64,000 nucleotides of DNA from Termitomyces sp. T153 (lineage: Eukaryota > Basidiomycota > Agaricomycetes > Agaricales > Lyophyllaceae): positions 620,001 through 684,000 of the forward strand of contig JACKQL020000009.1 of assembly GCA_018296165.2 (NCBI GenBank), written 5' to 3'. The notes under the pieces are model-generated. The model was not told where the DNA came from. It did not search any database and was given only the letters and a program-made list of their open reading frames with translations. Below, piece by piece: positions 1 through 11,606 of the stretch. How positions within the stretch are numbered: the stretch's first letter is position 1; every line of letters begins with the position of its first letter. The translations under genes were made by a program, and so were the position numbers.

Positions 1-1511
1 AATGTTGAGCTTTCCTTCCTGAGCCAGTGCATTGCAAGTATTGTCCTGGGTGTTTTGAGTTCAGGGTGGGGGTCCAGTGTTGTAGTAGTAATAGTAATTG
101 TTTCCATTTCTGTGTTGAGGGGGGAAGTTGTCCATGGCTGGGCCCCATCCTCTAGGTAGTCCACTGGTGGGAGGCCTGCCACCAAGGAGTTAGCCTGCAT
201 TGCCTGGGGAAGGCCCCAGGGCCCACCAAGGGGGAGGGGATCCTCTGGGGGTGGGGGTCCAAAGTAATAAGTGTTGGTAAGAGGGTTGGGCATTGGAATG
301 GGTGGGGGACAAGAGGAGTTGATGGGGAAAGGGGGTTGGAGTGCTCCAGGGCCTGTGGGTTGCCTCAGAGGGGCTGGGATGTTTGGGCAGAGTGGAGGGG
401 CATTGACACAGGGGGCACAGAGATCAAAGTGAGGGGGTCTGTCTTAGGGAGGGCTATTGTGTGGGGTGGTCTTATTAGCGGGATTACCTGGCTCATTGAT
501 ATAGGAGAGGGTTCAGTTGTTGTTATTAATGTGTGGGGGCAGCCATTGTGTATAGGGCTCAGGGGTGGCAGGCTGATTCCATGTAAGGAAGGTGCTGAGG
601 ATGGAGTTTGCCTGAGGATAAGTGAAGAGGGCCAGGGTGTGGGTGGCAGGTTGGTCAAACAATCCCCCCATGGAGTTGAGGCTCCTCAAGATGTTGGAAG
701 CTGCATTAAGTTCTTCCTGCTGGCAGGGGATGGGAGACAGGGCTTTGCTTTGTGTTCCAATGAGTTCCTCATATTGCACATGGAAGGAGTGGGAGGGGTC
801 CAGAGGGTCTTCAAATGGGCGGGGGTTTAGACTGGTGAGGATTTCTTTGACCAATGCATGGAGCTTGTTTCATAAATTGGCATTGATTCCCAGGGTGCCT
901 TGCATAGTTTTGGGGAGGTTTCCCTGCAAGTATCATTTGTCAAAGTCAAGGAGCCTATCTGCCCAAACCTCCAGAGTTGCAGAAGTGTTGGGGTAGCTTA
1001 AGTTGATGAGGAGGGTGTGGGCACATCTTGCAAACTCTGCAGGGGAGACGCAGAGAAAGTGGAGGACTTCATTGCACTGCTGGGCATAGGCCTTGACCCA
1101 TTGCTGTCTAGAGGAAGGAGGAATTTGAGCAGGAAATGGCAATTGAGGAGGGGAATAATTATCTGGATGCTCCAGAGAGGCTGAGGCTGTAGCAGGAACT
1201 GGGTATGTGTAGTAGTGAGTGGATGGAAGGTAGGTGGGGTTGGGGGATGCTGTGGAGTATCCTCCAAGGTACATGTGAGGGTAGTTGCTATTGGTGGGGA
1301 GTGCTGGAGGGCAGCACCAGCCCAGAGGTATTCTCTAGCTGATGGAGGGAGCATAGAACACCTGGTTGGGATCAGGGGTCCAATGGCAGGGAACGTACTG
1401 ATCTGCAAGTAGGCCTGAATAGAATGGGGCATATTGATTTTCAGGGACCAGCCAACCATAGGCATTGGTTAGGTAGCTGGCAGGGTTGTATGCAGGGTTA
1501 TATGCAGACAT
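1..1511 (-). pseudogene. gag remnant of family-1 Ty3 element
   Basis: Structural Gag polyprotein, which would form the retrotransposon particle. It opens with MSAY at 1511, followed by a Pro/Tyr-rich region and the helical block that aligns with residues 60-185 of the family-1 Gag at 12587. The frame is broken several times: matching pieces lie in two minus frames at 998-1465 and 933-1274, then at 513-854. The copy retains an Arg codon (WADRLL) where the copy at 12587 has TGA, which shows how that stop arose. The capsid region begins at the very left edge. It is non-functional as read. Confidence 0.8.
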
Positions 1512-1543
1512 CAAGAATGAGGTAAGGGAGAGTCTTGATATTA

Positions 1544-2590
1544 TGTCAGGTTCTGCTGACTACAGGGGCTCAGTTATACTGGGTGAGTCCTTACTAGGTG
1601 GATGTGATGTCCTGTGCTTATAACCTAGCACTCTGGAGTTGATGCAGACTAGAGGGGCTTGTGAGGAGAAGTGAAGGGAGGTGGTCAGAGCAAGTCTGGA
1701 GTGATCTGGGGAAGTCTAAGACCAAGTATATTAAACATTGGGCTTGGACAGGCATCAGGGACAAGTTTGTAGGTGCACAAATAGATTGCAGGACAAGTGG
1801 AGGCTTCATAAATAGTGGAAGTGGAGCCAGGGTTGGATGGGGGATCAATCAAGACTGATGGGCTCCAGAGCCAAGCAGGGGGTGAGGTCCAGAGTTGTCA
1901 TAAGAATATTTGAAGGTTATAGCATATGCACAGAGTTTGTACTGATGTCAGAGATGAGAGAACTTAGGGAAACAAAGAAAACAGAGACAGTCAAGGCAAG
2001 ACAGAGATGAAATGAGACAGAATGGAGAAAAGAGATAGATTTGAGACTAAAATAGAAACAGAGACAAAAAGAGACATGAGGCACAAGTAACCAGTTAATG
2101 CAATATCAAGACTAAAGTACAAGGAGCTACTCTACAACTTATATACTGACTACTGGAGAGCTCTGGGGGACAGTGGGTATGGCAGTGGGGCTCAACAGAG
2201 CCATACAGAGTCAATGGGTGTCAGTTGCAATCAAGGAGCATGCTGCAGTGATATTCTGATAGGATTGGCTGGGGGTGCAGGCCACTTTGGGTTCATTGTG
2301 GTGCTCTGGAGTAGGTCAGGTGACCCAGGGTAGGGATCTGGGGATGTATGACAGGGTCAGGAACAGTGGGGGAGGGTTCCAGGGGCTTGGGAAAGTATCA
2401 ATGGCTGCAAAGAAGGTGTCAGAGTTGGCAAGGAGGCTGTTGGGGTTTGCTAAAGAAGTATCAGAGTTACCTGGGGTGAGTGCAGAGAGTGTACAACAGT
2501 TGGGGGTTTTGACAAGGCATTGGGGGAGGGGCTCCAAGGAAGCAAGCAGGCTGGGAACAGTGTCAGGGGTCCAGGGAGCAGGTTGTGACA
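1544..2590 (-). repeat. 5' LTR of the family-1 element (1047 bp)
   Basis: Read on the minus strand it starts TGTCACAACC (at 2590) and ends CAGAACCTGACA (at 1544), giving the TG...CA ends shared by all family-1 LTRs in the window. The conserved tail with GCCTAGTAAGGA-like sequence just before the end is present in diverged form. A short leader then separates it from the gag ATG at 1511-1509. Confidence 0.85.
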
Positions 2591-2885
2591 GATTGTGTAG
2601 GTTGTAGGACTGGTCAAGTGATGTATGTTTGTGCTAGGAGAAGCTTTGGAGAGGCTTGGGGGCCTCATAAGCAAGAGGGGAGCTGAGGAAGCCCACAGGG
2701 GATGTGCCAGAGTTTGCCAGGAGGTCATCAGAGTTTGCTGAGGAAGTGTCAGAGTTAGCTGGGGTGGGCACCATGGATCAACAAAGGTTGGGATAAGTTG
2801 GAGGGAGTGTTAGGGAGGGTTCCAGAGAGGCAGGGTGTCCTGGAGGAAGATCAGGAAGATTCAGAGATGTGGAAGCAAGCCATGA
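2591..2885 (-). repeat. partial family-1-like LTR (U3 side)
   Basis: On the minus strand it resembles the first 300 bp of other family-1 LTRs: CCCAGCTAACTC, then CTTCCTCAGCAAACTC, then CTCCTGGCAAACTC. It is interrupted at 2590 by the LTR of the neighbouring element. No end sequences remain, so it is a fragment. Confidence 0.55.
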
Positions 2886-3050
2886 CATTCTTGATGGACA
2901 ACAATCATGCTTTGAGTTTGTTTCCCATGCCACTGCCACTCACTGCAGTTTGATCAATATTGCTCAAACATCAATTCCTATTACCCCTACCCATCCCTAA
3001 CTCATGCCCCACATCTTGAGAGTTTCAACACTGAAGGGGGGGGGAGGTGA
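2886..3050 (+). repeat. family-1 3' untranslated remnant with polypurine tract
   Basis: It matches the stretch just upstream of the 3' LTRs at 20940-21038 and 38340-38484 (a CAATCATGCTTTGAGTTTG-like block, then a CAACACTGAAGG-like block). It ends in a G-rich polypurine tract (about 3034-3049) directly before TGTCAC at 3051. No gene is visible. Confidence 0.65.
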
Positions 3051-3477
3051 TGTCACAACCCATTTTCAGAACCCCCTTTCTTCCCAAGCCACCTCACTTC
3101 CCTGGAGTTCCCTCCTTGACTCTCCCAACCTTTGTTCACCCATGATGTTTACCCCAGCTAACTCCAACACTTCTCTGGCAAACCCCAATGGCCTCCTGGC
3201 AAATGTCAATGCATCCCCTGCAGGCCTCAATGCTTCCCCTTCCCCTCCTGAGCTCCTGGAACCCTCCCCCACTATTTCTAACACTAGCATATGTCACTGA
3301 TTTGTCACACTGACTTACCCAACCAGCTCTAGAGCATCACAACAGCTCCAGAGTAGCCTGCATTCTCATTTTATCCCATCATTATATCACCATGGCCTGC
3401 CTACTAATTGTAACCAACACTCATTGACTCTGCATGACCCCAATAAGCCCTGCTGCCAGACCCACTATCCCTGGAGC
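3051..3477 (+). repeat. family-1 3' LTR, truncated by the next element
   Basis: It begins TGTCACAACCC right after a polypurine tract and follows other family-1 LTRs as far as the ATCACCATGGCCTGCC region. It stops abruptly at 3477, where the 560-bp LTR of the next element starts. The missing right part of this LTR is not found on the other side of that element. Confidence 0.75.
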
Positions 3478-4037
3478 TGTCAGGAGATGTCTCATTCCCC
3501 CTTTGTTCTGTTCTTCCTCCTAATAGTTTTCCTCTATTCTCCTTTGCTCTCCCTATCTGCTGGTCCCAGTTCTAGCCCTCAGGCTGCACCAGTTCTCTGT
3601 CCATAATTCTGACAAGTGTCATCCCTTTCACATGGCCTCTTACCAGACCCCTGGATTGTTTCCTGTATTCTGGGCCTACCACTCATTGTAGGCCTCCCAT
3701 CTTTATACCACAGGGACTTTTGACTGACCAAAGACTATCTTTTTGCCATATTGGTATGAGTTCATGTGCAGGTAGTCTAGAGATAGAGACCATTTACAAT
3801 GGATTTCCACTTTTGATTAGACTCTAGACTTGGTTGTTGTTGGGTGTTGTTTCCAGAAGCTCTAGAGTAAATTGTCCAAACACTGGCATTGGGGATCCTT
3901 AGACTTGTTCTCTTTGGATCTCCCTCTGCCAGGTGAGTAGCTAGAACTCTTAAACTTCTTGTAGATACTGAATAGACTTTGGATCTCCCTCTGCCAGTTG
4001 TGTGACTGAGCCACAGCCTCCAGAGGTCACTCTCACA
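3478..4037 (+). repeat. 5' LTR, family 2
   Basis: Starts TGTCAGGAGATG and ends CACTCTCACA, 560 bp. It contains a TATA-like CTTTATACCACAGG near 3692 and an imperfect internal duplication of a block containing TTTGGATCTCCCTCTGCCAG (about 3912 and 3978). The pair partner is 9443-10002. Confidence 0.9.
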
Positions 4038-4427
4038 GCAGAACAAGTCTCTAGATTCAGTCCTGGAGCCCCCTTTTTGATTACCTGAGCTTCTACTTGG
4101 TTCCTCAAAAAGATCTCTCCTCTACTAGTGTCTTGGTGCTCCCTGTGCTCCTCCTATGACCCAGCCAACCCATCCAGCACCTCCCCCTGATGCCTCAAGT
4201 CCCCAGGACAATGCTTGGAGTTGTTTTCTGTCCCTGGAGACATCATTTTAACTTACCCAAGCCTCCCTTACTTCCCACACTGCCAAACTCACTGGACTCC
4301 ATCAAACTACTGAAGCAGTATCCCTTTCTCTCCAAGCCCTTCTGGAACATCTTCCCCTCACTCTTACTCCTCCCCCTGGACCCCTAGCAGCTGCAGGAAG
4401 GTTCTCTTCTGCACCTAGCTCAGAGGT

Positions 4428-5392
4428 TTTGGCACTCTGCTCCAAACTTCCTTGCTCTGCACTCCCTGACATATTTAATGGGGACTGTAGAGCTGGGGAA
4501 CATTTCCTCCAGTCCTGTATCACCTATATACAGCTGAGCAGTGAAGCCTGTGCCTCTGATGTCTTGAAAATTGCTTGGGTTTGCTCCTACATGAAGGCTG
4601 GCCAAGCTTCAACCTATGTGCTGTGTATCTTTTGATGCCCAGGAGGAGTTGAGAGTTTCTCTGGCTGGATAGAGTTTGAGAAGGAGTTCCAAGCTGAGTT
4701 CCTCCCCCTTGACCCCACCAAAACTGCAGCTCTTTCTCTTTGAGACCAAACCCAGTTTGGTCAAGGGAGGCGGTCACTTGACAAGTACATTGACTCTTTT
4801 CATGCCTTAGTCAAACAGGCAGGATATCTGGATGGTCTGCAACTTTACCTAACCTTCTGTGATGGACTCCACCCCTCTCTTATGGATTGCATTGACAGTA
4901 TGGCAGATGGGTGCCCAGATGATGAGCATGTCAATACCTGGTACAAGGTGGCATGTGAGCAGTGGCAGTTGATGGAACTGCAACATGAGCTGTGGCAGAC
5001 ACAACCCTCAACATTTCCTCTTTCCCATGGTGGGTTCACCCCCTGAGCTTCCCCTTCCATGCCTTCTCTAGCAGCCCCACAAGCAGGTGCAACTTTTCCT
5101 CTTCCATCCCATGTTGCTCCCCTAGGGCTCCTGCCCCAAGGAGGCCCAATAGATGTCAACACCTCCTGACAGTGGTTAATGCTGTGGAAAGGCTGGTCAC
5201 TTTGCCTGCTACTGTCCTCAAGGACTAGAGGTCTGCTACCTGTCAGTATTGGAGCAAGAAGAGCTGCTCATCCAACTCCTCACAGCCCAGGACACAACAG
5301 GAACCCCCTCTCTAAATGCACTGATAGCAGTCCAGTCCAATGAAGTGGCCAATATATTGGAGGAGGCTCCTACAGAGTCTGAGGATTTTTAA
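4428..5392 (+). pseudogene. gag of family-2 chromovirus
   Basis: Capsid-type Gag. The PDIFNGD start of the capsid domain is visible near 4465, and the frame then runs through a Trp/Phe-rich helical domain to about 4990. A CCHC zinc knuckle remnant (CCGKAGHFACYC) is at about 5180-5215, and the reading ends in TAA at 5390-5392. Several stops and at least two frame changes interrupt it, and the first Cys of the knuckle is lost. It would bind and package element RNA if intact. Capsid followed by a CCHC knuckle is normal for Ty3 elements. Confidence 0.75.
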
Positions 5393-5639
5393 AAGGGCAA
5401 TGGATCACCTGTATGCCCCTGTTGCCTAGTGCTAATCATTTTGCCCTCCTGTCTGTAGAATCAAATATATCTGTTGCCATTGTTAATACTATGCCCAAAA
5501 CAATAAGCCCCTCCTCAGACATATAAACTCCCTCTCCAGCTAAAGTCTCTGCTGGAAACACACCTCCTAGCCCACACCTCTGGATTCCTGCATGGGAATG
5601 CTGTCTCCCCCATTGCTACATTGTTGCTTCCACCCCTTC

Positions 5640-7854
5640 TACCAACTCACTGAAGCTACAGGTAAAAATTGAGATGACAGACATCTAGCAGACCCAAAGT
5701 GTGGTTGCACTTCTTGATAGTGGGGCAATGGGCCTCTTCCTCAACACTGACTATGTGCAACAACACCACCTCACCACTTGCCCCCTTTCCTGTCCTATCC
5801 CTGTGTACAATGTTGATGGCATGCTCAATGAAGCTGGCTCTATTTGCTCTGTGGTGGACCTGGTCCTCCACTACCAAGACCACTCAGAGCAAGCTGCTTT
5901 TGCTGTCACTAGTTTGGAAAAGCAATACATAATCTTGGGGTTCACCTGGCTATGTAAACACAATCCAGAGATTGACTGGACTAAGGGTGAGGTGAGGTTG
6001 AGTTGTTGCCTCCATTGCTGCATTACTTGTGCAGAAGAAGCCTGTAAGGAGCAGAGAGCCAAGGTTCATGAGCATGCTGCTGTGTGTGCCTGTCACACTG
6101 GGCATTTCCCTTATGCTGATCTTGACCTCCTGAGTCCCCCCCCTCTGGCATTCCCTCATAGAGAGGCCCTTATGAGGATGTTCTAGGTGTTGGGTGTGAA
6201 TCTTTAGAGGAAGAGGGAGGTGAAGGAGAATGGACCAGTAGTCCAGATGCAGAGTCTCCAGATGAAACCATTGAGGTGGGTGATAGGATCTATGCTACAA
6301 CCCTCAGCCCTCCTCCTACAGTGGCTGAGATTTGGGCCAGTCAGACTACTTCTCAATGTCTGGCTGAGGCATTTGCAGCAAATTCACAGCCCAAGCTCTT
6401 CTGTAGCACTGTCCCCAATCACCTCCATGACTTTGAGGATGTATTCTCCAAGGCCTCCTTTGATTCACTCCTAGAGTGCAAGCAGTGGGATCATGCAATT
6501 GAGCTGATACCAGATGCTGAGCCCTCCAGCTGCAAGGTCTATCCACTTGCACCCCATGAGCAGGATGAGCTGGATGCCTTTCTGCAGGAGAATCTTAGCT
6601 CAAGATGAATATGACCCTCCAAGTCTCCAATGGCCTCCCCAGTCTTTTTTATCAAGGAGAAGGACAGGTCTCTTTGTCTGGTTCAAGTTTATTGTGTCCT
6701 GAATACAATAACAGTGAAGAACTGCTATCCTTTGCCACTCATCTCAGAACTTGTCAACAACCTTTGAGGTGCATGCTACTTCACAAAGTTAGACATCCAT
6801 TGGTGCTATAACAATGTATGCATCAAAGAAGGGGATGAGTGAAAGGCAGCATTCTGAACTAATCATGGACTCTTTGAACCTCTGGTGATGTTCTTTGGCC
6901 TTACTAATAGCCCAGCCACCTTCCAGACTATGTTGAATGACATTTTCTGCAATCTGATTGCCAAAGGTGTTGTCTGTGTATATCTCAACAATATCCTCAT
7001 CTACACTAAGACTCTGGAGGAGTATTGCCAGGTCATGCACATTGTCCTGGAATGCCTCTGCCAACACCAGCTCTATTTAAAGCCTGAAAAGTGTGAATTT
7101 GAGCAGACTAAGGTGGGATTTGATCATTTTGCATGGAATGGCCAAGATGGACCCCATTAAGGTGGCAAGGGTAGCAGAGTGGCCTGAGCCAAGGAACAGG
7201 AAGGAAGTGCAGGCCTTTCTTGGGTTTGTCAATTTCTATTGGAGGTTCATACAGGATTTCTCCCACCATGCATGCCCCCTCTTTGACCTCACAGTTAAGG
7301 ATACAGCATGGCAGTGGGAGCCCCCACAGCAAGCTGCCTTTGATGCCCTCAAGCAAGCTGTGACCTCAAAGCCTGTCCTCCTGTTCCCTGACAATGACTC
7401 TCCATTCCACATGGAGGCAGATAGTTCAGACTTTGCTATAGGAGTAGTCCTCTCCCAGCAGTCAAAGGAGGATGGAAAATGGCATCCAGTAGCCTTTTAC
7501 TCCAAAAGCCTTAATGCAGTGGAATGGAATTATGAGATCCATGACAAGGAGATGCTGGAAATTATTTGGTCCTTTGAAGAATGGTGCATTTCCTCAAGAG
7601 TGCATGGCATAAGTTTGAAGTCTGGACAGACCACAAGAACCTGGAGTACTTCCATTCTGCTAAGAAACTCCACTGACACCAAGCTCAGTGGTCCCTGTAT
7701 CTGGCCAACTTTGACTTCTCACTGCATCACAAACCTGGATGGAGCATGGGCAAACTGGACACATTGTTCAGGCAGGCTAACCATGGCACAGGAGCAGGAG
7801 ATAACAACAACATTGTCCTCCTCAAGCCTGAGTTCTTTGCTATCCATGTATTAG
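5640..7854 (+). pseudogene. protease-reverse transcriptase-RNase H of family 2
   Basis: The aspartic protease is recognised by ALLDSGAMG (about 5708) and ILGFTWL (about 5932). The reverse transcriptase fingers start near 6420, and the palm motif FGLTNSPATFQ is at about 6892. The catalytic YxDD box at about 6978 reads YLNN, so both aspartates are replaced. The connection domain (FLGFVNFYWRFI) and RNase H (MEADSSDFAIG, then AFYSKSLN, then NYEIHDKEML) run to about 7590, after which the frame is lost. Frameshifts separate the pieces at 6186, 6608 and 7160. It is enzymatically dead as read. Confidence 0.85.
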
Positions 7855-7860
7855 AAGGGA

Positions 7861-9353
7861 TTGTCAAACATTCTTAGAGACATCCAAAGAGAGAACCAGG
7901 AGGGTGCACAGGAGGATGCAGTTGCCCAGGCTGCACAAGCCCTACAAGCTCAATGGGCAAGCAGAGTCAAGTCAGTGCATGCAGATGAATGGGGTCTTCA
8001 GGATGGGCTTTTGACCTTCAGAGGACACATTTATGTACTTAACATTCCAGAACTGCATCAACACATTGTAGAACAACATCATGACTCCTGGGTGACCAGA
8101 CATCCTGGAAGGTGGAAGATGCTGGAGCTGGTGTCCCAGAACTATTGATGGCCACAGATCTCCCAATATGTAGGCACTTACACTAGCACCTGTGATCTCT
8201 GCCTCCACACCAAACCTTGCTGCCAGGCACTCATGGGGCAGCTCCACCCTCTCCCTATTCCAACTGCTCACTGGAGTGTTGTGTCAGTGGATTTCATTGT
8301 GGAACTCCCTGATGCTCATGGGTATGATGCTGTGATGGTAGTGGTGGACCTCTATGGCAAATGGGCCCACTTCATCCCTACTCACACCACATGCTCTGCC
8401 TTGGGGGCAGCCAGCCTGTATTGGAAGAATGTCTGAAAGCTCCATGGTCTGTCAGATGGGTACATCTCTGACCAGGGCCCCCCAATTTGTGGCAGAGTTT
8501 ACTTAGGAACTGTATTGCCTGCTAGGAGTGAAGCTCCATACCACCATGGCCTACACCCTCAGTCTGATGGGCAGACAGAATGAGTTAACTAGGAACTGGA
8601 ACAGTATCTCCATCTGTTTTGTAATGAGAAGCAGGATGACTGGGATGAGCTGCTGCCAGATGCTGAATTCCAGTACAACAACCATGTTCACTCTTCCACA
8701 CAGATGACTCCATTCTTCCTGGACACTGGCAGGCACCCTCACATGGGATTTGAGCCTCAAGCATGCCCCTCTGAGAATGACTCTGTCAACAAGTTTGTAA
8801 GTTCGTGGACCAGATGAAGAGGGCACAGGAGGAGGCAAAAGTTGCATTGATGAAGGCCAAGGAGGACATGGCATGGTACTATGATTGCTGATGGACACTA
8901 GCCCCAGTTTACAAGCCTGGAGACCATATGTACTTGGATAGCTCAGATATCAAGACAACAAGGCCATCCCAGAAGCTGTTGCATCATCATCCTGGCCCTT
9001 TCATGGTGGAGAAGAAGGTAGGGCCTTTGGCATACCAACTTAAACTGCCAACAGGCCTACACCAACTGCACTCAGTCTTCAATGTTGTCAAGCTAATCCC
9101 AGCCCTGGAGGATCCAATCCCAGGCCACCACCCTAAGCCACCCCCACCACCAGTTCTAGTTGACAATGAGAAGGAGTATGAAGTGGAGGAAATCTTGGAT
9201 AGTAGATTGTTCCAAGGGAAGTTGCAGTTCAAGGTGAAATGGAAGGGATATGGTGTTGAGGACATCTCTTGGGAACTGCAGGCTAACATACATGCACCAA
9301 CCCTGGTTCAGGACTTCTACCATAGACATCCCAATGCCCCAAAAGCCATTTGA
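7861..9353 (+). pseudogene. integrase with C-terminal chromodomain, family 2
   Basis: Integrase joins element DNA to the host chromosome. The HHCC zinc region lies at about 8060-8220. The core begins near 8275 (VVSVDFIVELP) and shows the second Asp region and the TDGQTE-like block near 8570. The chromodomain at the end (about 9175-9290) reads EYEVEEILDSR, then FKVKWKGYG, then ISWE, with aromatic cage residues present. This assigns the element to the chromoviruses, whose chromodomain usually steers integration to modified histones. Several stops interrupt the integrase core; the last 141 codons are open. Confidence 0.85.
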
Positions 9354-9442
9354 GGCATCTACCCCATTTCAGCAGCAGACCAAGCAATTTGTGACTTCTT
9401 CTACCTAGTACATTGAGATGCTGCATGCTAGAGGGGGGGTGA

Positions 9443-10002
9443 TGTCAGGGGATGCCCCATTCCCCCTTTGTTCTGTTCTCCCTCCTTATGGTTTTCCTTT
9501 ATTCTCCTTTGCTCTCCCCATCTGCTAGTCCCAGTTCTAGCCCTCAGGCTGCACCAGTTCTCTGTCCATAATTCTGACAAGTGTCATCCCTTTCACATGG
9601 CCTCTTACCAGACCCCTGGATTGTTTCCTGTATTCTGGGCCTACCACTCATTGTAGGCCTCCCATCTTTATACCACAGGGACTTTTGACTGACCAAAGAC
9701 TATCTTTTTGCCATATTGGTATGAGTTCATGTGCAGGTAGTCTAGAGATAGAGACCATTTACAATGGATTTCCACTTTTGATTAGACTCTAGACTTGGTT
9801 GTTGTTGGGTGTTGTTTCCAGAAGCTCTAGAGTAAATTGTCCAAACACTGGCATTGGTGATCCTTAGACTTGTTCTCTTTGGATCTCCCTCTGCCAGGTG
9901 AATAGCTAGAACTCTAGAATTTCTTGTAGATACTGAATAGACTTTGGATCTCCCTCTGCCAGTTGTGTGACTGAGCCACAGCCTCCAGAGGTTACCCTTA
10001 CA
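9443..10002 (+). repeat. 3' LTR, family 2
   Basis: Starts TGTCAGGGGATG right after the polypurine run GAGGGGGGGTGA and ends TTACCCTTACA. It is 560 bp, the same length as the 5' copy. A family-3 integrase on the opposite strand follows immediately. Confidence 0.9.
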
Positions 10003-11606
10003 GGCAGGTGCTAAAGACTTTGTTGTGGAGTTGCTCAAGGTCTTCTGGATGTTGCTGAAGATCAATAGTGCATCTAGCAATAAGGTCAGTAGAGTATAAT
10101 ATGGAGTTTGGTGGCAGTTGAAGGTAGGTAGCTTCTAGGATGTCAGCAGAGGAAAGAGGGTGCATTCCTGTAGCTGCATAGTAAGGTGAGCATCCTATGC
10201 ACTTGCATACTGTAACTCTTTCAGACCAGAAGACCAAGTAAGTGCTTGCCAAACATCAAAGTGAGGCTGCTCCACAATACCATTAGCACACTTGTTGTAG
10301 CCAGAGATGTGAATGTGGTTCAAGTAGTACTTCTTTGCTAGGTAGGCAACCACTTTGATGGCCCATTGTTGGTAACATTCTTGTGAAGGGCACCCTAGTG
10401 ATAGATGATGTCTTTAAAGATCCACTTGGCAATAGCAACAATATTCTCACATTGAAGCATGCATTCTGAGTAATGAATCAAAGAGCAGCAACCTTGAATA
10501 ATATACTTGAACTTGTTAGACAGTGGCATGAACATGGTGTCAGCACATATCTTGCTGAACAAGGGGGCAGGCATAGTGACAGTGGTGGAATAAGAACTTT
10601 GGCTGTGTGGTAAATCTGGCACAAGTGGCAGATATGGATATACCAAGCAATGTTGGTGCTAATGTGAGGCCACCAGAGGTGCTTCAGCAAGGCTGCCCTT
10701 GTGGAAAATAGTCCTCTGTGCCCAAGTTTGTCATGCATAGAGGACAGAATGCAAATACAGTGGCTAGCATCAATAAATAACTTGTGAGTGCTGTCATGAT
10801 TACATTGCCAGAGCTTGCTGTCAGCTAAGAAAAAGGTAGTGGCATAGCAAATGAAGGTGGCATAGTCAGCATTGCTAGGGTCTTCAGGCTGCTTCAAGTC
10901 ACTAAGCCACTGGCACACAGCAAGGAGGTGCTGATCTTCTGCTAAAGCTCTAGTGCTACAGAGCACAACATCATAGGTCAAAGTAGTGCTGTTGTCACAA
11001 AGGGGCTGGGGCTCATTGTCAGGAAATAAGCAGAGCAGGGGTGGCTCATCTGAGTTGCTAGCATTGCTGGTGAGGTTGTTGGGAAGGAGGGACAGAGCTG
11101 GTCACAATAGTGGGGGAGCATAAGTGACTAATAACTGTAGACAAGGGTTTGGTGCTGAGATGCAAAGGAGGGGTACTGGCAGCTGAATGGCATCCACAAA
11201 GCCATGCATGTGGTCCACCCAGTCCTCAAAGGTGTCATTGTTGCTATTGTTGGGCTCAGGGTCACCAGGCTGCAGAGGGCACTGCAATAGTCTGTCAGGA
11301 CCATAGAAAGTGCCCTTGATATGCACCAACTCAAAATGAAACATTGAGATTGCCATGATCCAACAGTTCACGCTAGCAGAGGGCTGAATGTTGGGGTTCT
11401 GGAGCATACCCTTGATGTAGTGTGCATTGACTTTGATGATGAGATTGCAAACACATAAGAGGTACATGTGCAGAGCCTGTAGTATCCTAAATAGACCATA
11501 GAGCTTGAGCTTAGGCTGGCTGAAGTGTGCTTCCTTGTCATCAAGCATAATGAACTCAAATCAATTGTAGTGATGCTGTTTGCAGTTGTTGCTATGACAC
11601 TGACAA
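10003..11606 (-). pseudogene. 3' half of a family-3-like Ty3 element: RNase H end and integrase
   Basis: Minus-strand pieces give the RNase H/connection tail (EAHFSQPKLKLYGL, about 11530-11290) and then an integrase. The integrase starts with an HHCC region (HDKLGHRG at about 10716, CHLCQIYH at about 10617) and continues to CSPYYAATGMHPL at about 10170. It stops inside the integrase C-terminus at 10003, where the family-2 LTR begins. The pieces resemble the intact family-3 integrase at 29632-30906 but carry many substitutions and frame breaks. The sequence resumes at 23163 after removal of the family-1 insertion. Confidence 0.8.

Larger units (their letters stand above)
1..2590 (-). mobile_element. 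Ty3/gypsy family-1 element, 5' end, cut by window edge
   Basis: This is the 5' LTR plus leader and gag of a retrotransposon transcribed right to left. The gag text matches the family-1 copy at 12587-14100 over its whole visible length; for example, both have the ECRCAHTLL-like and LEVWAD blocks. The copy is more decayed than the one at 11607, with frameshifts and very few CpG dinucleotides. The flank just outside the LTR (2591-2595, GATTG) would be one copy of the target duplication, but the partner lies outside the window, so insertion cannot be proven. Confidence 0.85.
3478..10002 (+). mobile_element. Ty3/gypsy chromovirus (family 2), two 560-bp LTRs
   Basis: A complete but decayed element: LTR, gag, protease, reverse transcriptase, RNase H, integrase, chromodomain, polypurine tract (9431-9442) and LTR. 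The two LTRs have equal length and are nearly identical by eye, so the copy is not extremely old, yet its body contains almost no CpG. The flanks do not match. The five bases before 3478 are GGAGC and the five after 10002 are GGCAG; the left side is a family-1 LTR while the right side is a family-3 integrase. This points to recombination or deletion after insertion. Confidence 0.88.
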
